Assembly: GCF_000208745.1 (NCBI RefSeq)
Contig: NC_030851.1
Coordinates: 23,500,009-23,564,008, forward strand
Length of the DNA: 64,000 nucleotides
Direction: 5' to 3'
Source of the DNA: Theobroma cacao
Taxonomy: Eukaryota > Streptophyta > Magnoliopsida > Malvales > Malvaceae
How positions within the stretch are numbered: the first letter of the stretch is position 1; each line of letters opens with the position of its first letter. Shown piece by piece: positions 22,833-34,661 of this stretch. Under the pieces are notes generated by a model that saw only the letters and a program-made list of their open reading frames with translations, ran no database searches and was not told where the DNA came from. Position numbers and translations under genes: made by a program.

Positions 22833-25791
22833 TGTCAAACCCTGCTTTGTAAAATAATTATAATGCCATTCACATGCTCGATAGAATGTTTGTATATTTA
22901 GGAAGTTCGAGAAATCGTTAAAAGACGATATTGCCCCTAATGGTATCATTAAGTCGATTAAGCCTCGAACTAGTTCAAATAGGAATTTTAAGGTGAAATT
23001 AAGAGTTTCACAGTTCAGGGATGACTCAAAACGGTAATTAGGAGTTCGAGGATCAATTCGGAGTCAAACCGAAATTTTCACTATCTAGGGGCAAAATTGT
23101 AATTTTTTCACTAGCGGATAAAATTTGAGATTTTGAGAGAATTTAGATCACATTTGACAAATTGGAGAATGGTATGAGTATAAGGGATGAAAAGTATGTC
23201 TATGGGCAATTTTTCAGTTTTTGGGGCAAAAATATAATTTTTGATTTTTACGGGGGCAAAAGTGTAAATTTCAAAAATTACTACACCAGGACTTTGGATA
23301 AGTTTGAGAATTTTATCTAAGTTATGGATATTTTAAGGAATAATGTGTGGTGGAGATTTAAAGCTTAAAAGATAAGAATTTAAAAAATGGACCAATAATG
23401 TAGTGACATGTGGCAAGTTTAGATTATTATATTATTTAACTATAAAAATCAGCCCACACCACCATTTTCTCTTCATTATGGCCGGCCATAGCAAGAAAAC
23501 AAAGGGGAAAAGAAAAACAAAAACCTAGGGGGAGAAATTCAAGGAAAAATTGGTGAAAATTCAAGGAAACAAGTGACCAAAGGTAAAATTTCTTGATTTT
23601 GACTTGTGCTTTACCTTTCCCATGCATTTCCCATCATTTTCCATGGTTGAATCATGTGATTTGAGGATGAATTCAATTCTGGAAAAATGGGTTAGGAGAG
23701 AGAAACTTGTTAGATTAATTTGATTTTAAGTTATGTTAGTGTTTTAAGTTAGTTTAGCATATTTAGGAACAAAACAACAAGAAAAGAATTTATTTTCCTC
23801 CATTACCATTATTGGCCGAATTTTCTAGGGGAATATTGGCTGATGATCTTGATGTTTATTTGAGGAATTATGATGAATAATGATGAATTATGAGTCTAGA
23901 AAAATAATGGAAATTTTCGGAGCAAAAATACGAATTTTTACCCATTAGGGGTATTTTCGTAATTTGCTATCGGGACTGATAATTTGCACCACACTGAGGG
24001 ACATTAAGTCAATTTGGGTGCAATTGAGGTATAGAAACTGAAAAAAATTAATTTGAGATTAAATTGGACGCGTTAGTAATTTAATCGGGTAATAGGCCGA
24101 ATTAGGTTAGCACCGCATTTAAGCGGTAGTCGGATAAGTTGCATGTCATATCATGCATATATACCGAGCCTGAATTGATTTTATAATGGTCAAGCATTGA
24201 TGTGGTGAATTATGTATTGTACATTGTGGATAGGTGGTGAGCAAATTACACTGGTAAAAGTACAGAAATTGTGCTTGAAGACTGGGATTAGGAGTACATC
24301 GACTCCTAGAACTGTGAGTGGACAACTTATCGTCTTAAATATCTAGAGTTATTATACTTGTTTGATGCTTTTATTGAATGGTGAGTTTAAATTATAAAAT
24401 ATTATGTTTTCCAATTAAAATGTTTTTTAATAAAAATGAGATTTATACTGGTTTTGAAATCAAATATTGTTTTGGGAAAATTGAGTATATGGAGACTGTG
24501 TTGAAATTTATGATTTTATATGTTATTGAAATTGTGGCTTATGACACTATGGTAGCATGATGGCTAAATTTTTGGGGTTGGCATGAAATATATGAACAGT
24601 TTTGGATTGGTCTCGGTAGACTGGATTAAATTTTATTCGCCATATTATGCTACTGGAAATTTTATGGGTCTGGTGGTATATTAAACGGTCACTGCAGTGG
24701 TGGGGGTTTCCGTGGACTGCCTATGAGAGGGGCACGGTAACTCAATTATATACTTACCTCCGGGGGGAGATGTTGGGTGAAGTATCTCCTGAGGTATGAT
24801 TTGAGTGCACCTCACGTTCGGGCCACCACGTGAGAGTGAGACTCAGCCAACGCCAAGGAACGGCTGTGTGTCAGATGTGAAAACATGTTTATGGGTATGG
24901 GTCATTGAACAGCCTTGGCGGTCTCAGTGGGATACCTTGACGAAGGTACCCGCGAGAATGATTTTGGCAGGGGCCAAGTTTAAGAAAATTCATAAGTCGG
25001 GGAAATTTTGATGAAAAGAAATTATTTGGTATAGATTGAAACGAATTTTGTGTTATGAACATTATTGAGATATAACGTTTTTATATTGTCTCCATCTACT
25101 CGGCTTTAGATGCTTTTGATGGTAATTGTTTACTCACTGGGATTATTTAATCTCACCCCTCTTCCTATCCATTTTTCAGGCTCAGGACAGTTTGTTGATA
25201 GTTGATTAAGACGAGAATTAATCTCGGAGTTGCATCATAGGAAGTAAGGGTTCGTAGCTCTACACCTTCTTGGTTAGTTGGGGGCCCACGTGTCACTGTA
25301 AACGAAATTTCATACTTTAATTATCTTTATTACTATATGAATAAATTTATTTTACTCTTACGCTACAAAAGTTATTTTAGGAAGACTTTGAAAATATTGT
25401 GTTTTAAGAAAATAGAATATTTTATTTAATGTTTTTATTATATTCAAATAGCTATAATTTTACTTTAAACGAATGTTTTAGACTTCAAAATTTAATTTAA
25501 ATCATGAAATATGTGTTTCCACTTACATATTACATTTTTTCGGATTTCGAAATTTCAAAAAAAAAATGACGAAAATGCCCCAGTGAGCTAGAAAATAATA
25601 TTTTTATTGTTTTGAGTTGGAAACAACTTATGATTTCTTGAAATGCGAGATTTAATAACTGTCGCTCACCGGGGAGATGCGGAAGTTGATGCTAAGCCTT
25701 GCGGGGTTTCGATCGGCATTCGGGGTAATGAGTGCTTATCGGGACGTCGCGGCGGTTGTCACGGGCCCGATGGGAGTTCCGGGTCGTGACA
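22833..25791 (+). repeat. 5' LTR of the gag-only element (L2)
   Basis: TGTCAAACCC...GGGTCGTGACA. TATA box TATAAAAA at 23441-23448, followed 32 nt later by the palindrome GGCCGGCC (23481-23488) near the expected transcription start. It is collinear with 27961-30918 at a constant offset of 5128 over most of its length. Short ORFs inside (for example 24805-25011) have exact counterparts in the other LTR and are not genes. Confidence 0.9.
23441..23448 (+). promoter_or_regulatory. TATA box of the gag-only element
   Basis: TATAAAAA in the 5' LTR, repeated at 28569-28576 in the 3' LTR. Related boxes lie at the same place in the L2 LTRs at 63041 (about 63642) and 40755-43700 (about 43085-43092, - strand). 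Confidence 0.6.
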
Positions 25792-25798
25792 ATTATGT

Positions 25799-25810
25799 TG
25801 GTATCAGAGC
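25799..25810 (+). other. Primer binding site (initiator Met tRNA)
   Basis: TGGTATCAGAGC, the usual 12-nt complement of the plant initiator methionine tRNA 3' end, 7 nt after the 5' LTR. Unlike the Tekay copy at 14231-14242 it is unmutated. Confidence 0.85.
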
Positions 25811-26016
25811 ATGGTTTAAAGATCAAAGATTTTGATTTTAAAGCTTTGGATTTCAAAGTTTTTGATTTTAAAGTTGTTTTAAGAAATCCACACTGACACT
25901 GCGTGGCCCAAGTTAAGTTAAGTTAAGTAAGTCAAGTTAAGTTAGGTTATATCGAGTTAGTTGCATATAGAATTTAAAGTCATCTAAGTCTATTCCATTT
26001 CTTATTGTAGAGTACC

Positions 26017-27420
26017 ATGCCTCCTCGACGTGGGCGTCCACCTCTCTATAGGTCAGTAGGGAGGGGAAGAGGCCGTGCTAGACTTAGTCAGCCAGATCCC
26101 GTGGAAAGGGAGTCTGCTGCACCTACTTTTCGAGCAGCACCTGCTGTTGAGCCTACTGAGATTCCTCCACCTCCTCCACCACCTACTGCTACTCCTGGTG
26201 TTCATGCCATGTCTCTTGAGGCAGTCCAGGCATTAGCAGCTTTTCTTAATGTCATTATGGGCCAAGCTCAAGCTGGTCGAGTCCCTCATACTGTTCCCCC
26301 AGCAGTATCTCCAGTGCCACCACCACCACCTCTTGTTCCACCACCAGTGCCAGATGTCTCCATTTCCAAAAAGCTTAAGGAAGCTAGGCAGCTGGGTTGC
26401 ACTTCTTTTGTTGGTGATTTGGATGCAACCGCAGCTAAAGATTGGATTACTCAGGTAACGGAGACATTTGTGGATATGAAATTGGATGATGATATGAAGT
26501 TAATGGTGGCCACAAGATTACTAGAGAAGAGGGCTCGTACATGGTGGAGCTCGGTAAAATCACGTTCCATTACTTCGTTGACTTGGATAGACTTCCTACA
26601 AGAATTCGACGGTCAATACTACACCTACTTTCATCAAAAAGAGAAGAAGAGAGAATTCCTAAGTTTACAACAAGGGAATTTAACCATAGAAGAGTACGAG
26701 GCTCGTTTTAACGAGCTGATGTCATATGTGCCAGACCTGGTGAAGTCTGAGCAAGATCAAGCTAGTTATTTTGAAGAAGGGCTCCGTAACGAGATCAGAG
26801 AGAGGATGACTGTGACAGGCCGGGAGCCTCATAAAGAAGTTGTACAGATGGCTTTAAGGGCCGAAAAACTCACGAATGAAAATCGGAGAATGCGAGCTGA
26901 GTTTGCAAAGAGGAGAAACCCGAATGTATCCTCTAGTCAACTGCCCAAAAGAGGTAAGGACACATTTACTTCTGAGAGTACTGTTTCTGTTCCGGTGATA
27001 TCTCCTCGACCCCCACTTTCACAGTTACAGCAGAGACCTCCGAGATTTAGTAGGTCTGGGATGAGTAGTACTTCCGAGAAGAGTTTTGGAGGTTTAAATA
27101 AATGCGAAAAATGTGGGAGATATCATGTTGGGGAGTGTTGGGGCATAAGATGCTTTCATTGTGACCAGCCGGGCCACATTAGGAGTGACTGCCCACAGTT
27201 AGGACGGGCTACAGTAGCTGCTCCATCCCCACTAACTCATACGGATATGCAGAGGAGAGATTCCTCTGGAGTACACCCGAGGCAGGGGGTAACTGTACGA
27301 TCTGAAATGGGTAGCAACACCCCAGCACAACCACCTTTGAGGCCATTGACTCGTTCTTCAACAAGAGTTTTCGCTGTAACGGAAGATGAAGCACGAGTCC
27401 GATCTGGAGAAAGTGAGTGA
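26017..27420 (+). CDS. gag: Gag polyprotein of the gag-only element, intact
   Basis: 467 codons from ATG at 26017, stop at 27418-27420. The start is supported by MPPRRGRPPLYRS, the usual Tekay-lineage gag N-terminus, and by the leader after the PBS. Order: basic N-terminus (1-21), Pro-rich linker (about 40-115, with runs of 6 and 5 prolines), gag core (PF03732-like, about 125-290, with ATRLLEKRARTWW and TIEEYEARFNELMSYVPDL), basic Ser/Pro linker, then C363-x2-C366-x3-H370-x3-C374 followed directly by a CCHC knuckle C379-x2-C382-x4-H387-x4-C392. Gag forms the cytoplasmic particle and packages RNA. No frameshift or stop. It is the only intact recognisable retrotransposon protein in the window. 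There is no pol downstream. Confidence 0.92.
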   Translation: MPPRRGRPPLYRSVGRGRGRARLSQPDPVERESAAPTFRAAPAVEPTEIPPPPPPPTATPGVHAMSLEAVQALAAFLNVIMGQAQAGRVPHTVPPAVSPVPPPPPLVPPPVPDVSISKKLKEARQLGCTSFVGDLDATAAKDWITQVTETFVDMKLDDDMKLMVATRLLEKRARTWWSSVKSRSITSLTWIDFLQEFDGQYYTYFHQKEKKREFLSLQQGNLTIEEYEARFNELMSYVPDLVKSEQDQASYFEEGLRNEIRERMTVTGREPHKEVVQMALRAEKLTNENRRMRAEFAKRRNPNVSSSQLPKRGKDTFTSESTVSVPVISPRPPLSQLQQRPPRFSRSGMSSTSEKSFGGLNKCEKCGRYHVGECWGIRCFHCDQPGHIRSDCPQLGRATVAAPSPLTHTDMQRRDSSGVHPRQGVTVRSEMGSNTPAQPPLRPLTRSSTRVFAVTEDEARVRSGESE

Positions 27421-27960
27421 AAAGTTAGACGAAGGTGTAAAATAGTGATAGGGGATGTAAATACCAAGTGATGGACGTGTAAATAAAGGTTTCAAGAATA
27501 ATATAGTAAATGAGTTCATATGGAATATGGTTGTAAGAATTTCTTACTATATTGTGGAAATTAGAACTCAAAAATACTTGAGGTATACAAAGTTCAAATG
27601 AACTTAAATCTTAAGCAATAAATTGATGTCGAAATACAAGAAGGATACAAAGCAATATAGAGGCACGAAAGATGATTAAGGACAAAGGGATGACTCTGAG
27701 GAATTATGATACTGCATCGTATGCGATGATTAAATCAAGATAGATCTTGGATGCATAAATGGGATTATAAAGCATATACACATATGTGGGGTTGATATTG
27801 TGATTAACTAAAATAAAGAATGATTTTTAGTGAATTAAGATTCCCTATAAAGGAGATAACAGGAGAAGTTGAGCATCGAATAAAAGATAATACCCCGCCT
27901 TTTCTTTGAGTTAATAAGTGAAATTTTGAGGACAAAATTTTATTTTAAGGGGGGTAGTGT
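27421..27960 (+). other. 3' non-coding region and polypurine tract of the gag-only element
   Basis: AT-rich, no ORF and no readable pol remnant. It ends in TTTAAGGGGGGTAGTGT directly before the 3' LTR (27961). The purine block AAGGGGGG (27948-27955) is the polypurine tract. Confidence 0.75.
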
Positions 27961-30918
27961 TGTCAAACCCTGCTTTGTAAAATAATTATAATATCATTCA
28001 CATGCTCGATAGAATGTTTGTATATTTAGGAAGTTCGAGAAATCGTTAAAAGACGATATTGCCCCTAATGGTATCATTAAGTCGATTAAGCCTCGAACTA
28101 GTTCAAATAGGAATTTTAAGGTGAAATTAAGAGTTTCACAGTTCAGGGATGACTCAAAATGGTAATTAGGAGTTCGAGGATCAATTCGGAGTCAAATTGA
28201 AATTTTCACTATATAGGGGTAAAATTGTAATTTTTCCATCTGCGGACAAAATTTGAGATTTTGAGAGAATTTAGATCACATTTGACAAATTGGGGAATGA
28301 TATGAGTATAAGGGATAAAAAATATGTCTATGGGCAATTTTTCAGTTTTTGGGGCAAAAATGTAATTTTTGATTTTTACGGGGGCAAAAGTGTAAATATC
28401 AAAAATTACTTCACCAAGACTTTGGATAAGTTTGAGAATTTTATCTAAGTTATGGATATTTTAAGGAATAATGTGTGGTGGAGATTTAAAGCTTAAAAGA
28501 TAAGAATTTAAAAAATGGACCAATAATGTAGTGACATGTGGCAAGTTTAGATTATTATATTATTTAACTATAAAAATCAGCCCACACCACCATTTTCTCT
28601 TCATTATGGCCGGCCATAGCAAGAAAACAAAGGGGAAAAGAAAAACAAAAACCTAGGGGGAGAAATTCAAGGAAAAATTGGTGAAAATTCAAGGAAACAA
28701 GTGACCAAAGGTAAAATTTCTTGATTTTGACTTGTGCTTTACCTTTCCCATGCATTTCCCATCATTTTCCATGGTTGAATCATGTGATTTGAGGATGAAT
28801 TCAATTCTGGAAAAATGGGTTAGGAGAGAGAAACTTGTTAGATTAATTTGATTTTAAGTTATGTTAGTGTTTTAAGTTAGTTTAGCATATTTAGGAACAA
28901 AACAACAAGAAAAGAATTTATTTTCCTCCATTACCATTATTGGCTGAATTTTCTAGGGGAATATTGGCTGATGATCTTGATGTTTATTTGAGGAATTATG
29001 ATGAATAATGATGAATTATGAGTCTAGAAAAATAATGGAAATTTTCGGAGCAAAAATATGAATTTTTACCCATTAGGGGTATTTTCGTAATTTGCTATCA
29101 GGACTGATAATTTGCACCACACCGAGGGACATTAAGTCAATTTGGGTGCAATTGAGGTATAGAAACTGAAAAAAATTAATTTGAGATTAAATTGGACGCG
29201 TTAGTAATTTAATCGGGTAATAGGCCGAATTAGGTCAGCACCGCATTTAAGCGGTAGTCGGATAAGTTGCATGTCATATCATGCATATATACCGAGCCTG
29301 AATTGATTTTATAATGGTCAAGCATTGATGTGGTGAATTATGTATTGTACATTGTGGATAGGTGGTGAGCAAATTACACTGGTAAAAGTACCAAAATTGT
29401 GCTTGAAGACTGGGATTAGGAGTACATCGACTCCTAGAACTGTGAGTGGACAATTTATCGTCTTAAATATCTAGAGTAATTATACTTGTTTGATGCTTTT
29501 ATTGAATGGTGAATTTAAATTATAAAATATTATGTTTTCCAATTAAAATGTTTTTTAATAAAAATGAGATTTATACTGGTTTTGAAATCAAATATTGTTT
29601 TGGGAAAATTGAGTATATGGAGACTGTGTTGAAATTTATGATTTTATATGTTATTGAAATTGGGGCTTATGACACTATGGTAGCATGATGGCTAAATTTT
29701 TGGGGTTGGCATGAAATATATGAACAATTTTGGATTGGTCTCGGTAGACTGGATTACATTTTATTCGCCATATTATGCTACTGGAATTTTTATGGGTCTG
29801 GTGGTATATTAAACGGTCACTGCAGTGGTGGGGGTTTCCGTGGACTGCCTATGAGAGGGGCACGGTAACTCAATTATATACTTACCTCCGGGGGGAGATG
29901 TTGGGTGAAGTATCTCCTGAGGTATGATTTGAGTGCACCTCACGTTCGGGCCACCACGTGAGAGTGAGACTCAGCCAACGCCAAGGAACGGCTGTGTGTC
30001 AGATGTGAAAACATGTTTATGGGTATGGGTCATTGAACAGCCTTGGCGGTCTCAGTGGGATACCTTGACGAAGGTACCCGCGAGAATGATATTGGCAGGG
30101 GCCAAGTTTAAAAAAATTCATAAGTCGGGGAAATTTTGATGAAAAGAAATTATTTGGTATAGATTGAAACGAATTTTGTGTTATGAACATTATTGAGATA
30201 TAACGTTTTTATATTGTCTCCATCTACTCGGCTTTAGATGCTTTTGATGGTAATTGTTTACTCACTGGGATTATTTAATCTCACCCCTCTTCCTATCCAT
30301 TTTTCAGGCTCAGGACAGTTTGTTGATAGTTGATTAAGACGAGAATTAATCTCAAAGTTGCATCATAGGAAGTTAGGGTTCGTAGCTCTACATTTTCTTG
30401 GTTAGTTAGGGGCCCACGTGTCACTGTAAACGAAATTTCATACTTTAATTATCTTTATTACTATATGAATACATTTATTTTACTCTTACGCTACAAAAGT
30501 TATTTTAGGAAGACTTTGAAAATATTATGTTTTAAGAAAATAGAATATTTTATTTAATATTTTTATTATATTCAAATAGCTATAATTTTACTTTAAACGA
30601 AAGTTTTAGACTTCAAAATTTAATTTAAATCATGAAATATGTGTTTCCACTTACATATTATATTTTTCGGATTTCAAAATTTTAAAAAAAAAATTAACGA
30701 AAATGCCCCTGTGAGCTAGAAAATAATATTTTATTGTTTTGAGTTGGAACCAACTTATGTTTTCTTGAAATGCGAGATTTAATAACTGTCGCTCACCGGG
30801 GAGATGCGGAAGTTGATGCTAAGCCTTGCGGGATTTCGATTGGCATTCGGGGTAATGAGTGCTTATCGGGACGTCGCGGCGGTTGTCACTGGCTCGATGG
30901 GAGTTCCGGGTCGTGACA
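27961..30918 (+). repeat. 3' LTR of the gag-only element (L2)
   Basis: TGTCAAACCC at 27961 to GTGACA at 30918, followed by TSD ttagt. TATA at 28569-28576 and GGCCGGCC at 28609-28616. Differences from the 5' LTR are scattered substitutions (for example near 28160, 28195 and 28235) and a few single-base indels near 30685. Confidence 0.9.
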
Positions 30919-31721
30919 TTAGTTTTCGTACCTTTATGCCCTTATGACTAGAACCCTTGTATTCTTCCACTCTCTCTCCTTAAAACCTTTGAAAAGTCTT
31001 ATTTTTATACTATCTCTCACTAGTTGGGTGTTCTAGAGAGAGAAAGAGAGAATTACCCCATTGGTGTGGAAGCTATTGGAAGAGAATTCCACTACAAAGG
31101 AACCCTAGGGTGAGTGATGAACTAAGCTTGGTTTTTAGCTATGGATAATGGCTAGAAATTTAGATTATGAGTTGTTTTATTGTTGAGGATGTTCATTCAT
31201 TTTATAGTGATTTAGATAATGAACATAGATAGCCATTTGAAGTGGCAAGTGAAAGCTAGCTAAGAGATAGCTTTTAGGGTTTATAGTATGTGAATTAACA
31301 TAATTGTGATATTAATGTGATGGTAGGTTCCAAGGAAGCCCCATCATCCCATTTGGACAATTAGGGCAAATTAGAGTCAGTGAAAGGCTCAACAACATAC
31401 AGGTGAGTGGACTTGCATTTCAAATTGTTTTGGGGAATATGAATGATTTTATCCAACTTGTCTTTGAAAATGTATCTTGGGAACAAGCCTTTGGTGAAGT
31501 GATTTTATATTGTGAAATTGTGATGTACAATGGATTATGTGTTATCAAAATATGATAATATGCATGATATGCATTAGGTGCTTATTTGTATGTTGATGTG
31601 GACCCAGTTATGTGCGAGTAGGAGTGCACATAAGCCTTTGCTGACTTAGCTATGTGCAAGTGGGAGTGTGCATAAGCTATTGCATATGAGATGATGATGA
31701 TTGGAGGATGTTCAAGATGAT

Positions 31722-31723
<2 letters not shown>

Positions 31724-31752
<29 letters not shown>
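31724..31752. repeat. (TA)n microsatellite
   Basis: About 14 TA units inside the L1 LTR, next to the GTGCAC minisatellite. Shorter TA runs sit at the same place in other L1/L3 copies (about 5190, 15945 and 18298). Confidence 0.9.
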
Positions 31753-31757
<5 letters not shown>

Positions 31758-31904
31758 GTATGGTATATGGTTGTAAATGCGAAAATGTGAACATTTGATT
31801 TGTTGAAATTTGGGAGTTTGCATGTGTTATATGTTGCTTTTGTTATTTAGTAGGATGGCTTTGTTTTAAGGGAAAAGGAGACCTTTTTCTTGATGTTCTG
31901 ATTC

Positions 31905-32360
31905 TCGTTGCAACGAGATTGATTCTAGCTATAGCGAGAAACTCTCAGGTTTTGGAGGAGTAGACTGGCCAAAAACTCGCTGCAGCGAGAATGACACTGT
32001 AGCTTCTCACTGTAGCGAAATTCATTCTCGCTGCAGCGAAAAACTTTCTATTTTTGGGTCACAATTTCGCTGTAGCGAAATTTATTCTCGCTGCAGCAAG
32101 AAACTTTATGTTTTATGACCAAAATCTCGCTGCAGCGAAAAACTTTCTGTTTTTGTCTCTTATCTTGTCCATTTGCTGCCCTATTTTTCACTTCTTTGCT
32201 ACCATATCTAAGCATAGACTTCCAACATTTAGGATTAATGAGTTAAGTTTAAAATGAGGAGATTTAGTGGGAAACCCTCGGCCAGTTGAGAAACCCTTGT
32301 TCGGTTAATAACTTAATCCCAGCATTGCTGCAGCGAAAAGGCATTCTCGCTGCAGCACAG
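31905..32360. repeat. Palindrome array of the L1 solo LTR
   Basis: CTCGCTGCAGCGAGAA-type units near 31975, 32005, 32025, 32068, 32087, 32125, 32325 and 32345, in the sense opposite to 4345-4760. Each is a degenerate or perfect version of TCTCGCTGCAGCGAGA. Confidence 0.75.
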
Positions 32361-33529
32361 CAAAGATTCGTTGTTGTATTTGACTTGCTTGCGTATCATT
32401 GAAGCTTTCATTTTTCAAATGGTTCATTATGTATGGGTTAATGATTTTCAAATGATTAATCATTTAAGGGCTTGAAGAGGGGTTTTTAATATGAATGGAA
32501 CTAAATTGCATTGTTTTGAAACAAGTGCATCATGATTTTAAATTCTCCCTTGTTGTTGCTTGTTCCCTTTCTTGTTCACTCACTAGGTTTATTCTCACTG
32601 TTTTCAACTTCATGTTTTCAGATCACGAAACAACTAGTAACTAGGACGAGGTGTCCTTGTAGACTTGTATCCATCTTTTGGTGGGTGCCTCGGCATTCAG
32701 TAGCTGTACATTCGTCGAGTTTCTCCACTGGACATCGAGTCTCCTTTTGATATGTATAGACAACTTAATGTAATTTATTAGAATACGTGTTGTAGACAAT
32801 GTATGTATTTTAAATGAGTAATGCTAGTATAAGTTGGCGATGTCTACCACAATTTTGATTCAAAGCTATGAAATGAGACTTAGCAATTTCTGGTAGAATG
32901 ATGAACATGTCAGATTATTAGGCTTTCTTGGGCTTAGTGGACTATGTCCAAGGGGCCCTTGTGTCGGTCATGGCCCGAAATTTGGGTCGTGACAATTTCT
33001 TTAGTTGTTGATAATGGCTAACAATGGGGTTTGTGAATGTTTTATCATTGAGGTTGTTTATTCACTCTTAGGGTGACTAGAGTAGTGTGATCAACTAGCC
33101 ATTTAATGGCAATTGGAAGCTAGTTAGGATTAACTAGTGGAACTCGATTAGGAAAGAGCTTTTGGATTATATTAATGCCAATTTAGGTTGGTTTTGATGT
33201 TGTGTGTGTATAGGTTCCAACAAGGTCTCAAATGTCCATTTGGAGTATTAGTTTAGGTTAAAGTCAAGCAAAAGAATCAACAGGACCGGTGAGTAAACTT
33301 GCATTTCAAAATTTCTTTAGGAAATGTAATGTATTTGAATGAACATTTGAATGATTTTGTCCAACTTTTCTTTAAAAGTGTGTGCCAGGGAACAAGCCCT
33401 TGATAAAAAGTTTTGATGTTGTGAAAAATGTAAAATGTGTAAAAGGATGAATCCATGTGCTTCTATATTATGTTGGTAGGTATATATATGAATATATGTT
33501 TTGTATTGATGAATAATGTTGTGTGATGA

Positions 33530-33690
33530 TGTTGAAGTGTGCGAGTAGGGAGTGCACACATGATGATGATAGAGTGTGCGAGAAGAGAGTGCACACATGA
33601 TGATGATAGAGTGTACGATTAGGGAGTGCACACATGATGATGTTGAAGTGTACGAGTAGGAAGTTCACACATGATGATGATATTGCATTG
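33530..33690. repeat. Four-unit minisatellite in the L3 LTR
   Basis: Four units of about 39-40 bp, each with GTGxGAxTAGGGAGTGCACA followed by ATGATGATG. Same minisatellite family as 31600-31680 and 45520-45600 and the reverse complements at 4975-5165 and 15715-15905, but with a different unit and copy number. Confidence 0.8.
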
Positions 33691-34661
33691 AGTTGAGTGT
33701 GGTGGGATGGTATGCATGATGATGTATAAGAGTTGTGGTGCAGTTCAAGCATATCTCTCAGGTTCCAGTGCAGTTCTTTCACTTCGACAAAGATTTTGAC
33801 CACCTTCCCATCCAAAATGGGAAAAGTAATAAACATCAAAGTTGTATCCATGCCTCTTATATTCTTAATGGTCTAAAAATCAGGTCAATTGGACTTCTAT
33901 AGTGGGAGATATGCTTTGAAAACTGAAACATATGTAAACTGAGACTATTTCTCACTGCAGCGAGAAAGTTGCTGCCATGCTTGTTACCTTGCTTGATTTT
34001 GACCTATTTTTCACCCATTTAACTTCATGGATTGATCGTGGGTTTTTGCAACACTATGAGGTTATTGATCAAAGTGTGAAATGAGGGGTTTTTAGTAAGA
34101 AATTAAATTAATTGCATTGTTTTTGAAACAATTGCATCATGATTTCCAAATTCTTTCTATCGATTGCTTGTTCCCTTCTTATGTTCACTCACTGAGTTTA
34201 TACTCACATTTTTTAAACTTCATGTTTTCAGATTCGAAGACAGTTGGGACCTAGATTAAGTGTCTATGTATGCTCGTCCTCTTGGTAAGTACTATGGCAT
34301 CTCAGTAGTTGTACCTTCACCCACGATCACTCCGCTGACAGTCAAGAGTTTTATGCTTGTGTACATGTATAAGTAATGAAGACCACTAATATTCATGTTA
34401 AAAATCAAATACGTATATTTGATTACTGATGCCACTGTAAGGTGGCAAATGAGTGATACTATGTTAGCATAATACAAATGTGAATATTGGATTGCTATAA
34501 AATGTTACTGAAATATTTATAATTGAGAATTGCAATATGTGGTTTTAGAAATAATGGTTGGGATTAATGATCAGAATTGCATAAATAGGCTTGCTTGGGC
34601 TTAGTGGGCTATGCCCATTAGGCCCATGCGCAGGTCATGGCTTGGTATTTGGGCTGTGACA

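Larger units (their letters stand above)
22833..30918 (+). mobile_element. Complete gag-only LTR retrotransposon (TR-GAG type, L2 family)
   Basis: 5' LTR 22833-25791 (2959 bp), PBS 25799-25810, gag 26017-27420, polypurine tract ending at 27960, 3' LTR 27961-30918 (2958 bp), perfect TSD ttagt (22828-22832 and 30919-30923). The internal region is only 2169 bp and holds no protease, RT, RNase H or integrase trace. This matches the class of non-autonomous plant elements called terminal-repeat retrotransposons with GAG. The two LTRs are nearly the same length and differ at few sites, so this is one of the younger insertions here. It must depend on enzymes supplied by another element. Confidence 0.9.
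22322..32994 (+). mobile_element. Solo LTR of the L1 family, split by the gag-only element
   Basis: Pieces 22322-22832 and 30919-32994 sum to about 2.59 kb, the expected L1 length. It starts TGTGAGACTTTGACC and ends TTTGGGTCGTGACA. The flanks atttt (22317-22321) and atttc (32995-32999) are a 4-of-5 TSD. TATA box at 22693-22701, palindrome array at about 31905-32360, GTGCGAGTAGGAGTGCACA units at 31600-31680. No internal region of its own. Confidence 0.85.
21587..34661 (+). mobile_element. Solo LTR of the L3 family, split by a nested insertion
   Basis: Pieces 21587-22321 and 32995-34661 together give about 2.4 kb. It starts TGTGAAATC and ends GGGCTGTGACA. Both ends match the L3 LTR at 43905-57026. 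A TATA box is at 21982-21990, a minisatellite at 33530-33690 and one palindrome unit at about 33950. The flanks gaacc and aaaat do not match, so no TSD is visible; a deletion at one edge is possible. It interrupts the Athila env-slot ORF. Confidence 0.75.

Noticed and set aside
24805..24960. GC-rich stretch in L2 LTR (CCACCACGTGAGAGTGA) as a G-box promoter
   Set aside because: CACGTG occurs in most L2 copies, but far downstream of the TATA box in the LTR; no support for function.
24805..25011. 68-codon ORF present twice with the same sequence (24805 and 29933), plus 23436/28564 and 24378/29506 pairs
   Set aside because: Identical because they lie in the two LTRs of the gag-only element; short, no known domain, no conservation in other L2 LTRs.
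25799..25810. A tRNA gene suggested by the Met tRNA-like sequence
   Set aside because: Only the 12-nt primer binding site is present; no cloverleaf.
33530..33690. Regular repeat array resembling a CRISPR
   Set aside because: Units are tandem without unique spacers, lie in a plant LTR, and there are no cas genes.
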